This document shows, in pieces, positions 1-5,070 of a DNA stretch of 5,070 nt. Below the pieces are notes generated by a model that saw nothing but the letters and a program-made list of their open reading frames with translations, was not told the DNA's origin and made no database searches. The position numbers and the translations under genes are program-made. Position 1 is the first letter of the stretch. Every line of letters starts with the position of its first letter. This DNA is from Chloroflexota bacterium (GTDB lineage Bacteria; Chloroflexota; Limnocylindria; Limnocylindrales; CSP1-4): positions 1 through 5,070 of the forward strand of contig JAJYJR010000475.1 of assembly GCA_021789355.1 (NCBI GenBank). The letters are read 5' to 3'.

Positions 1-2
1 CG

Positions 3-1349
3 CGGGGCGTGTGGATCACCCCCGATGATTCCGGGCGCATCGCCGAGCTGCTGCGCAACGCGCGCGACGAGGAGGTCCGGCTCATCGTCGCCACCGACAA
101 CGAACGCATCCTCGGCCTCGGCGACCAGGGCGCGGGCGGGATGGGGATCCCCATCGGCAAGCTCGCCCTGTACACGGCCGGCGCCGGCATCTACCCGTCG
201 CTGACCCTGCCGGTGTCGCTCGACGTGGGCACCGACAACCAGGCCCTGCTCGACGACCCGCTGTACATGGGCTACCGGCATCCCCGGCTGCGCGGCGACC
301 CGTACGACGAGTTCATCGAGGAGTTCGTGGAAGCGGTCAACCTGGTCTTCCCGCACGCCGTGCTGCAGTGGGAGGACTTCAAGCAGCACAACGCGATCCG
401 CATCCTGGATCGCTTCCGGCACCGCGTGGCCAGCTTCAACGACGACATCCAGGGCACCGCGGGCCTGGTTGTCGCCGGCCTGTTCGCCGCGCTGCGCATC
501 CTCGACGAGCCGCTCCACCGCCAGCGGCTCGTGTTCCTGGGCTCAGGGGCGGCGGGCGTGGGGATCGCGCGCCTGGTGCGCGTCGCCATGGAGCGCGAGG
601 GCGCGGAGCGGGCCACGGTGGCCCGGGCCATCGCGATGCTCGACACCCACGGCCTGGTCCATACCGGGCGCGCGCCGCTCGACCCCGACAAGCTCGAGTT
701 CGCGCTGTCGCCGGAGGTCATGGCGGCGCACGGGTTCGTCGGTGAGGGCCCGTTCGATCTCGAGGAAGTGGTCCGGCGGCTGCGGCCGACCATCCTGATC
801 GGCACGAGCGCGACCCCCGGCTCCTTCACCGAGGGCGCCATCCGCGAGATGGCACGCCACGCGCGCATCCCCATCGTGATGCCGCTCTCGAACCCCACGT
901 CCAAGTCCGAGGCGGTGCCGGAGGACATCCTGCGCTGGACCGAGGGCCGCGCGGTGGTGGCGACCGGCAGCCCGTTCCCGCCCGTGGAGGTGGCGGGCGA
1001 ACAGCGCCTGATCGGGCAGGCCAACAACGTGTTCGTGTTCCCCGGCGTGGGGCTGGGCGCGATCGTGGCCGACGCGCGCGAGGTGACGGACGAGATGTTC
1101 CTCGTCGCCGCTCACACGCTGGCCGAGATGGTGACGCCCGAACGGCTCGCCGCGGGCTCCCTCTACCCGCCGGTCTCCTCCCTCCGGGAGGTGACGCGGG
1201 CCATCGCCATCCGCGTGGTGTGCCAGGCGCGTGACTGCGGGGTTGGGCGCGCCATCCACGACGAGCAGATCGAGCGGGTGGTCGCCGAGGCCATGTGGTA
1301 CCCGGCGTATCCCCGGTACGTCGCCGCACCGGTGATGGCCGCGCCCTGA
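3..1349 (+). CDS. maeA: Malic enzyme (NAD-type, large class), 5' partial
   Basis: Oxidatively decarboxylates malate to pyruvate and CO2 in the cytoplasm while reducing NAD(P)+. 448 residues are visible. The family is usually about 540-570 long, so roughly 100-120 N-terminal residues lie before the window. The GTG at 9 is not the true start: it is the V of the conserved RGVWIT stretch, and the frame is open to the edge. Visible hallmarks in order: [18 protein letters not shown] with the catalytic Lys at 159-161; metal ligands Glu and Asp at 372-377 (WEDF); the FNDDIQGTA motif at 435-461, whose Asp pair has the same spacing from the Glu as in human ME2; the Rossmann motif [10 protein letters not shown] from 534; GSPFPPVE; and [12 protein letters not shown] near the end. 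Nothing looks broken. The length and the IGQANN motif favour the NAD-linked MaeA type, but cofactor choice is inferred. It converges on the tRNA gene and need not be functionally tied to the hydrogenase, although both can move reducing power. Confidence 0.95.
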   Translation, partial: RGVWITPDDSGRIAELLRNARDEEVRLIVATDNERILGLGDQGAGGMGIPIGKLALYTAGAGIYPSLTLPVSLDVGTDNQALLDDPLYMGYRHPRLRGDPYDEFIEEFVEAVNLVFPHAVLQWEDFKQHNAIRILDRFRHRVASFNDDIQGTAGLVVAGLFAALRILDEPLHRQRLVFLGSGAAGVGIARLVRVAMEREGAERATVARAIAMLDTHGLVHTGRAPLDPDKLEFALSPEVMAAHGFVGEGPFDLEEVVRRLRPTILIGTSATPGSFTEGAIREMARHARIPIVMPLSNPTSKSEAVPEDILRWTEGRAVVATGSPFPPVEVAGEQRLIGQANNVFVFPGVGLGAIVADAREVTDEMFLVAAHTLAEMVTPERLAAGSLYPPVSSLREVTRAIAIRVVCQARDCGVGRAIHDEQIERVVAEAMWYPAYPRYVAAPVMAAP

Positions 1350-1367
1350 CGCCCATGGGCACAGGGC
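1343..1367 (+). terminator. Hairpin across the malic enzyme stop codon
   Basis: GCCCTG (1343-1348) pairs with CAGGGC (1362-1367). Between them lies the perfect palindrome GCCCATGGGC (1351-1360), which can extend the stem (GCC/GGC with a CATG loop). The stem includes part of the TGA stop. No T-run follows, so this is not a classic intrinsic terminator. Position and strength fit a transcript 3'-end hairpin or a Rho-assisted site, which is an inference. Confidence 0.4.
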
Positions 1368-1375
1368 CTCGGGCG

Positions 1376-1429
1376 CCGGCGCGCCGGAGAGTGACGCGCG
1401 CGTCGTGCACCGGACGCTGGTACGCCAGC
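1376..1429. repeat. Cluster of perfect inverted repeats in the convergent spacer
   Basis: Three small dyads sit side by side: CCGGCGCGCCGG (1376-1387) and GACGCGCGCGTC (1393-1404), both perfect 12-bp palindromes, and the hairpin GCTGG-TACG-CCAGC (1416-1429). They lie between the end of the malic enzyme gene and the 3' end of the tRNA gene. They may help end transcription from both sides, with the 1416-1429 hairpin acting on the tRNA transcript. None has a T-run on either strand, and GC-rich DNA gives short palindromes easily, so a function is unproven. Confidence 0.35.
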
Positions 1430-1457
1430 AGGCAGGTCGCTTGACCCGCCGCGTGGA

Positions 1458-1532
1458 TGGTGAGCCGGGAGAGACTCGAACTCTCAACCCGCGGTTTAAG
1501 AGACCGCTGCTCTACCGTTGAGCTACCGGCCC
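1458..1532 (-). tRNA. trnK: tRNA-Lys(CUU)
   Basis: The minus strand folds as a complete 75-nt cloverleaf. The acceptor stem is GGGCCGG (1532-1526) with CCGGCTC (1468-1462), with one G-U pair at position 2. The D stem is GCTC/GAGC. The anticodon stem is GCGGT/ACCGC with loop CTCTTAA (1502-1496), giving anticodon CTT at 1500-1498, which reads AAG lysine codons. The T arm is GAGAG-TTCGAGT-CTCTC (1485-1469), the discriminator is A (1461), and the CCA end is encoded (1460-1458). AAG is the expected main lysine codon in so GC-rich a genome. Its first 21 nt are shared with the 3' end of the membrane-protein gene on the same strand. Confidence 0.96.
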
Positions 1533-1973
1533 ACGGCCGCCGATTGTAGCGCACCGGCCCGTCATCGCGTCGTGGAGTCGCTCTGCCCCCAGACCGGTCG
1601 CGGCCCAGAACGGCACGTAGTCGAGGCGCACGAGGCCGTCCACGTGCCAGCGGGTCCGGCCCGAGTAGTCCCACGGGCAGCGCCCGGTCGCCCGCCTCAG
1701 CAACCAGCCGGTGGCCCACTCCACCGCGAGGATCCCGGCAGCGTACGTGGCACCCCGCTGCCACGCCGGTCGGCCGCGGATCCGCGCGTGGACGGGCTCG
1801 AACAGCGGCAGCGCCAGCGCGTAGATCGGCACCATCCAGGCCGTGGCGGGGCCCACCACGCGGGGGGCACGCTCCGCGCGCGACAGTCGCACCGAGGTGA
1901 ACGCGCTCTCCACGAGGGCGCCGGTGATGCCATAGGTCGCTGCCCGGCGGACGCGCCCGGCACGGAGTCGCAC
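1512..1973 (-). CDS. Small multi-pass membrane protein, CmpB-like (putative ABC-transporter type IV family)
   Basis: 153 residues, probably in the cytoplasmic membrane. Hydrophobic stretches lie at about residues 11-27, 39-60, 74-92 and 114-130, separated by Arg-rich loops. A CPWDYS motif (99-104), followed by a GLVRLDYVPFW segment and a last hydrophobic helix, resembles the WDYS-plus-helix pattern of the family annotated as putative ABC-transporter type IV (CmpB-like). That match is from memory of the family and its function is not established. The GTG start at 1973 is the first start after an in-frame TAA (1985-1983). It has no Shine-Dalgarno sequence but has a -10-like TAAGAT directly upstream, suggesting a leaderless mRNA. 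The TAG stop (1514-1512) and the last six codons (GPVAQR) are the 5' part of the tRNA-Lys gene. The neighbouring hydrogenase operon is divergent, so no shared role is implied. Confidence 0.7.
   Translation of the reverse strand: MRLRAGRVRRAATYGITGALVESAFTSVRLSRAERAPRVVGPATAWMVPIYALALPLFEPVHARIRGRPAWQRGATYAAGILAVEWATGWLLRRATGRCPWDYSGRTRWHVDGLVRLDYVPFWAATGLGAERLHDAMTGRCATIGGRGPVAQR
1543..1548 (-). promoter_or_regulatory. Likely -10 box of the tRNA-Lys promoter
   Basis: The minus strand reads TACAAT (1548-1543), five of six matches to TATAAT, standing out in very GC-rich DNA. It lies 10 nt before the first tRNA base, so transcription would start about 3-4 nt upstream of the mature 5' end. I see no good -35 box at 16-18 nt spacing. 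The box lies inside the coding sequence of the membrane protein. Confidence 0.5.
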
Positions 1974-1979
1974 GCGCGC

Positions 1980-1985
1980 ATCTTA
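1980..1985 (-). promoter_or_regulatory. Candidate -10 box for a leaderless membrane-protein gene
   Basis: The minus strand reads TAAGAT (1985-1980), four of six matches to TATAAT. Six bases separate it from the GTG codon at 1973, so the expected transcription start (seven bases past the hexamer) falls on the G of the start codon. The gene also lacks a Shine-Dalgarno sequence. No convincing -35 box is visible. Confidence 0.4.
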
Positions 1986-2143
1986 CGAAGGACACACGGG
2001 CCGGGTACCGTGGAGCACTCGCCCGCTGGCCGTGACGAACGGGTGGGACGGACGGACCGCGTTCGGGTGACCGCAGGCCCTGTCCGCACCAACCGCGGGG
2101 ATGGTCCCATAGGTCTGCAGCGGCGCGTCCCGTCTGCTCCAAC

Positions 2144-2149
2144 GGAGGT
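2144..2149 (+). promoter_or_regulatory. Strong ribosome binding site of the cNMP-domain gene
   Basis: GGAGGT lies 7 nt before the ATG at 2157. It fixes the start of the first operon gene, although the reading frame stays open back to 1518. The upstream part of that frame is antisense to the membrane-protein gene and does not look like protein. Confidence 0.8.
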
Positions 2150-2156
2150 CCACTCG

Positions 2157-2651
2157 ATGCCCCAGACGGAGGGCTCCACGCCTCGGACCGAACACGACGC
2201 CGAGTTCGTGGCGCTCCTGAACGCGACATGGTTCGGCGCGAACCTGCCCCCGGAGACCCAGGTGCGTCTCGCGGCGCTCGCCCGGCGCTACCAGGCGCCC
2301 GCCGGCACCACGCTCCTCACGGAGGGGCAGCTGGCCAACGAGCTGGGCATCGTGCTCAGCGGGCGCGTCTCGCTGCGGACCCTGGTACCCGAACAGGGCT
2401 GGATCACGATCCTGACCGTGGAGGCCGGCGACATCTTCGGGCAATCCGCGCTGGTCCCCCCGTATCGGTCCACGTCGACGGTCGTCGCGCTCCAGCCGGT
2501 CGACGTGCTCGCGCTCGACGGACCGGGCCTCCGCGCGGCGCTGTCGGCCGACCACGATCTGGCCGCGGTGCTGTACCCGCGGGTCCTGCAGGCACTGGCG
2601 CGCCGGCTGAACGCCACCCGGCTCCAGATGCTCGACCTGTTCGCGAGGTAG
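2157..2651 (+). CDS. Stand-alone cyclic nucleotide-binding domain protein (Crp/Fnr-like, no HTH)
   Basis: 164 residues forming one cNMP-binding beta-roll. After a polar N-terminus come a short helical segment (about 15-40), the roll with PAGTTLLTEGQLANELGIVLSGRVSL (about 48-73), and the phosphate-binding-cassette region GDIFGQSALV...YRSTSTVVAL (about 88-112). A C-terminal helix (about 130-164) ends the chain. Crp/Fnr regulators run to about 220-240 residues with a winged helix-turn-helix. That part is absent and the stop comes right after the C-helix. The cassette has Gln where Crp-type cAMP binders have the ribose-contacting Glu (FGE becomes FGQ); the Arg-Ser pair is present. cAMP binding is therefore doubtful and the ligand unknown. 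It is the first gene of the hydrogenase operon, 11 nt before the next start, so co-expression is very likely. A role in sensing or regulating the hydrogenase is inferred from this position only. Confidence 0.88.
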   Translation: MPQTEGSTPRTEHDAEFVALLNATWFGANLPPETQVRLAALARRYQAPAGTTLLTEGQLANELGIVLSGRVSLRTLVPEQGWITILTVEAGDIFGQSALVPPYRSTSTVVALQPVDVLALDGPGLRAALSADHDLAAVLYPRVLQALARRLNATRLQMLDLFAR

Positions 2652-2653
2652 CC

Positions 2654-2657
2654 AGGA
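2654..2657 (+). promoter_or_regulatory. Ribosome binding site deciding the GTG start of the fusion gene
   Basis: AGGA sits 5 nt before the GTG at 2663, just after the preceding stop codon. No ATG is available near the family's usual N-terminus (the FLPRAGFQ stretch), and the frame upstream overlaps the cNMP-domain gene, so GTG 2663 is the best start. Confidence 0.6.
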
Positions 2658-2662
2658 TCGAC

Positions 2663-4627
2663 GTGACGAGCGACACGACGAGCGCGGCCCGCTTCCTGCC
2701 GCGCGCGGGGTTCCAGCAGCTCATCGACCTGCTCGCCGAGGACGGGCGCACCGTGATCGGCCCCACCGTGGCCGACGGCGCCATCGTGTATGGCGAGGTC
2801 CGTTCCGTCGGAGACCTTCCCCGGGGCGTCAGATCGGAGCAGGCGCCGGGCCGGTTCCGGTTGGTGGATCATGCCGACGAGCGGTACTTCGCGTACGCGG
2901 TCGGGCCGACCTCCTGGAAGCGTTTCGTGTTCCCACCCACTCTCACCCTCGCCGAGTCGCACCGCGACGAACACGGGCATGTCTCCTTCGGGCCGGCGCG
3001 GACGGAGATCCCGAGCCTCGCGTTTCTCGGCGTCCGCGCGTGCGAGATCGCCGCCCTGGGCATCGAAGACCGCGTCTTCCTTGGCGGCCCGTACACCGAC
3101 GAGGACTACCGCCGGCGGCGGGCACAGGCGCTGGTGGTCGCGGTCCAGTGCGCGGAGCCCGGGGGCACCTGCTTCTGCACCTCCATGGGCACCGGCCCGG
3201 GCATCCGGGGCGGCCACGACATCTCGCTGGTCGAGCTCGACGACGGGTTCATCGTGACGGCGGGGTCCGAGGCCGGTACGGCCATCGTCGGGCGCCTCGC
3301 CCTGGGGGAGGCCACGGCCGACCAGGTCATGGCCGGCGCCGACCAGCTGGCCGAGGCACGCGAGCGCATTGGCGACCCCGTGGTCACGGCCGGGCTCCAC
3401 GATCGTCTCCTCGCGAAGCTGGACAGCCCGCACTGGGCCGAGATCGCCGAGCGCTGCCTCGCCTGCACGAATTGCACGGCCGCCTGCCCGACCTGCTTCT
3501 GCACCAGCGTCAGCCAGCGCTCCGACCTGGACGGCCACAGCGCCGCCACCGAGCGCCGGTGGGACTTCTGCTTCACCAAGGGCTTCTCCGCCGTGGCTCT
3601 GGGCGGCAACTTCCGGCCGCGCGTCCAGGACCGCTACCGGCAGTGGCTCACCCACAAGTTCGCCACGTGGATCGACCAGTTCGGCACGTCGGGCTGCGTC
3701 GGGTGCGGACGATGCATCACCTGGTGCCCGGTTGGCATCGATGTGCGCGAGGAGCTCAACCAGATCGCCCCGCCGCCCGAGGTGATCGCCGGTGACGGTC
3801 ACGCGGCCGAGGCACGAGCGCCCAGTACGAGCGTCTTCCGCGTGGAGTCCGTCCGCCGCGAGACCCACGACACCGTCACCCTGTCCCTCTCCACCGAGAC
3901 CACCCTCGACTGGGAGCAGTCGAAGGGCGAGTTCGTCATGGTGTCGGTCCCGGCCGTCGGGTCGATCCCCATCTCGATCTCCCGGCGCCTTCCCACCGGC
4001 ATGGAGCTGACCGTGCGCGGCGTCGGACCAACGAGCACGATCCTGACCGGCCTCGAGCACGGCGCCGAGGTCGGGCTTTCCGCGCCGCTGGGTCATGGCT
4101 GGCCCGTCGCGGCGGCGGAGGACCACGACATCGTGATCGTTGGCGGCGGGATGGGCTTCCCGCCACTCCGGCCCGTCGTCGACGAGATCCTGTCGAACCG
4201 GGGACGTTTCGGCGACGTGCACATCTACCACGGAGCCCGGACCCCGGGCGACCTGCTCTACAAGGAGGAGCTGGCCGCGTGGGCCGCGCGGGGGGACCTC
4301 GACGTCGGGGTCACGGTCGACCGGGCCGACGCCACCTGGCTGGGCCGGGTGGGCGTGGTGACCCAGCTGTTCGACCAGGCGCGCTGGGACGGGTCCAAGG
4401 CGATCGCGTTCGTGTGCGGGCCCGAGCGCATGATCCAGGCCACGGTCGGGACCCTCGGATCGCACGGGATCACCCAGGACCGCATCTTCATCTCGATGGA
4501 GCGCCACATGGAGTGCGGCGTCGGGCTGTGCGGGCACTGCCAGGTCGGGCCGTACTTCGTGTGCAAGGACGGCCCGGTATTCTCGCTCGCGCAGCTCGGT
4601 GACGTCTTCGGACGGGAGGGCATCTGA
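2663..4627 (+). CDS. hyhB-hyhG: Fused group 3b [NiFe] hydrogenase beta-gamma subunit (iron-sulfur plus FAD/NAD(P) reductase)
   Basis: A 654-residue single chain joining two subunits that are normally separate (about 370 and 290 residues in Pyrococcus). It would carry electrons between the hydrogenase and NAD(P)H in the cytoplasm. The beta half (1-369) starts with FLPRAGFQ and has GVRACEIAAL (Cys127) and GGTCFCTSMGTGP (Cys170, Cys172). Two [4Fe-4S] motifs follow: Cys265, 268, 271, 275, continuing as CPTCFC (278, 280), and Cys345, 348, 351, 355 (CVGCGRCITWCPVG). A Pro/Ala-rich linker (about 370-389) leads to the gamma half: an FAD-binding barrel with PISIS (436-440), a nucleotide-binding fold with VGGGMGFPPLRP (493-504) and VCGPERM (584-590), and a C-terminal [2Fe-2S] set C618-x4-C623-x2-C626-x7-C634 as in dihydroorotate dehydrogenase B electron-transfer subunits. 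The Pro in FPPLRP, where Ala is usual, is uncommon. No stop, frameshift or internal Shine-Dalgarno is visible at the junction. The stop overlaps the next ATG (TGATG), indicating translational coupling. Confidence 0.93.
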   Translation: MTSDTTSAARFLPRAGFQQLIDLLAEDGRTVIGPTVADGAIVYGEVRSVGDLPRGVRSEQAPGRFRLVDHADERYFAYAVGPTSWKRFVFPPTLTLAESHRDEHGHVSFGPARTEIPSLAFLGVRACEIAALGIEDRVFLGGPYTDEDYRRRRAQALVVAVQCAEPGGTCFCTSMGTGPGIRGGHDISLVELDDGFIVTAGSEAGTAIVGRLALGEATADQVMAGADQLAEARERIGDPVVTAGLHDRLLAKLDSPHWAEIAERCLACTNCTAACPTCFCTSVSQRSDLDGHSAATERRWDFCFTKGFSAVALGGNFRPRVQDRYRQWLTHKFATWIDQFGTSGCVGCGRCITWCPVGIDVREELNQIAPPPEVIAGDGHAAEARAPSTSVFRVESVRRETHDTVTLSLSTETTLDWEQSKGEFVMVSVPAVGSIPISISRRLPTGMELTVRGVGPTSTILTGLEHGAEVGLSAPLGHGWPVAAAEDHDIVIVGGGMGFPPLRPVVDEILSNRGRFGDVHIYHGARTPGDLLYKEELAAWAARGDLDVGVTVDRADATWLGRVGVVTQLFDQARWDGSKAIAFVCGPERMIQATVGTLGSHGITQDRIFISMERHMECGVGLCGHCQVGPYFVCKDGPVFSLAQLGDVFGREGI

Positions 4628-5070
4628 TGGCCCGCGCAGGCTCCACCCCGCACCCTCGGCTCGGCGTCGTCAAGCTCGCCTCGTGCGATGGCTGCCAGCT
4701 CATGCTGCTGAACCTCGAGGATGCGCTGCTCCAGATCGCCGAACGGATCGACATCGTCGAGTTCCCGGAGGCGACGACCCATCACTCCAGCGGCCCGTAC
4801 GACGTGGTCCTGGTGGAGGGTTCCGTCAGCACGCCCGAGCAGCTCGAGCAGATCCACGAGATCCGCCGCGAGGCCAAGCATCTCGTGACCATCGGCGCCT
4901 GCGCCACCGCGGGCGGGATCCAGGCCATGCGCAACTGGGCCAATCACGAGGCGTTCCGGGCGGCGGTCTATGCGCACCCGGAGTACGTCGAGTCGCTGGC
5001 CACCGCCCAGCCCGTGGCCGACTACGTCAAGGTCGACGCCGAGCTCCGGGGCTGCCCCATCGACGCCGGC
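4627..5070 (+). CDS. hyhS: [NiFe] hydrogenase small (delta) subunit, group 3b type, 3' partial
   Basis: The first 148 residues are visible and the frame is open to the window end; the family is usually about 250-270 residues. The small subunit carries iron-sulfur clusters that link the NiFe site of the large subunit to the electron-transfer subunits. All four ligands of the proximal [4Fe-4S] cluster are visible: SCDGCQ (Cys20, Cys23), GACATAGG (Cys92) and RGCPIDAG (Cys143). There is no Tat signal peptide (no twin-arginine N-terminus), so the enzyme is cytoplasmic, unlike membrane-bound uptake hydrogenases. The ATG shares one base with the preceding stop, which fixes the start. Gene order after the beta-gamma fusion matches sulfhydrogenase operons, and the large subunit gene (hyhL) should follow. 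NADP linkage and sulfur reduction are inferred from the family. Confidence 0.95.
   Translation, partial: MARAGSTPHPRLGVVKLASCDGCQLMLLNLEDALLQIAERIDIVEFPEATTHHSSGPYDVVLVEGSVSTPEQLEQIHEIRREAKHLVTIGACATAGGIQAMRNWANHEAFRAAVYAHPEYVESLATAQPVADYVKVDAELRGCPIDAG

Larger units (their letters stand above)
1974..2156. other. Divergent intergenic region, hydrogenase operon leader
   Basis: 183 nt between the divergent membrane-protein gene and the hydrogenase operon; it must hold the operon's promoter unless that lies further upstream. The best plus-strand candidate is weak: TTACGA (1983-1988), 17 nt, TACCGT (2006-2011), each three of six to consensus. This would give a leader of about 140 nt. Small symmetric elements are present: GGGA-TGG-TCCC (2098-2108), and the inverted pair CGAAC (2036-2040)/GTTCG (2061-2065). 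No clear Crp/Fnr-type operator was seen. Confidence 0.4.

Noticed and set aside
9..11. GTG as the start of the malic enzyme gene
   Set aside because: The codon sits inside the conserved RGVWIT stretch and the frame is open to the window edge. About 100 or more family residues would be missing.
2036..2065. Inverted pair CGAAC/GTTCG as an operator for the hydrogenase operon
   Set aside because: Only 5-bp arms with a 20-nt spacer; this is common by chance and matches no regulator site I recognise.
1518..2156. N-terminal extension of the cNMP-domain protein upstream of 2157
   Set aside because: The stretch is antisense to the membrane-protein gene and has no domain-like sequence. GGAGGT with 7-nt spacing marks ATG 2157 as the start.
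826..2229. Long minus-strand open frame across the tRNA and parts of three genes
   Set aside because: Low-complexity Arg/Pro/Ala translation that runs through the tRNA gene and antisense to the malic enzyme; it is a GC-rich artefact.
3782..3784. Internal GTG as a separate start for the gamma subunit
   Set aside because: No Shine-Dalgarno sequence and no stop codon before it; the beta frame runs straight through, so a fusion is the simpler reading. A minor internal start cannot be excluded.
2288..4537. Very long open frame on the minus strand opposite the hydrogenase fusion gene
   Set aside because: It mirrors the plus-strand coding frame in GC-rich DNA and its translation shows no recognisable domain; the plus-strand product matches known families over its whole length.
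1..5070. CRISPR arrays, insertion sequences, phage genes or attachment-site duplication near the tRNA
   Set aside because: No regularly spaced repeats, no transposase or integrase sequence, and no second copy of the tRNA 3' end was seen in the window.

Overview
This very GC-rich window carries the 3' part of a malic enzyme gene, a lysine tRNA gene, a small membrane-protein gene, and the start of an operon for a soluble group 3b-type [NiFe] hydrogenase (also called sulfhydrogenase, NADP-linked). Composition, GTG starts and one apparently leaderless gene fit a high-GC bacterium such as Chloroflexota or Actinomycetota. The sequence alone does not decide the phylum, and nothing here looks like phage or transposon DNA.

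Layout. (1) 3-1349, plus strand: malic enzyme missing its N-terminus, with a GC-rich hairpin across its stop codon. (2) 1350-1457: a short convergent spacer full of perfect inverted repeats. (3) 1458-1532, minus strand: tRNA-Lys(CUU) with an encoded CCA end. A good -10 box (TACAAT) lies just upstream, inside the 3' end of the next minus-strand gene. (4) 1512-1973, minus strand: a small multi-pass membrane protein with a CPWDYS motif. Its last six codons and stop lie inside the tRNA gene. (5) 1974-2156: a divergent intergenic region. (6) 2157-2651, 2663-4627 and 4627-5070 (runs off the end), plus strand: a tightly packed operon of a stand-alone cyclic-nucleotide-binding-domain protein, a single-chain fusion of the hydrogenase beta and gamma subunits, and the [NiFe] hydrogenase small subunit (delta).

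How it works together. The order beta-gamma-delta matches the Pyrococcus furiosus hydrogenase I operon, so the catalytic alpha subunit is expected just beyond position 5070. Electrons would pass between H2 at the NiFe site, the small-subunit iron-sulfur clusters, the two [4Fe-4S] clusters and [2Fe-2S] cluster of the fusion protein, and FAD/NAD(P)H. The first gene of the operon has a nucleotide-binding fold but no DNA-binding domain, so it is more likely an accessory or sensory partner than a classical Crp/Fnr regulator.

The most notable observations are the beta-gamma fusion (normally two polypeptides), the HTH-less sensor with an altered phosphate-binding cassette, and the gene/tRNA overlap with a promoter inside the coding sequence. 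I found no wholly unknown system.
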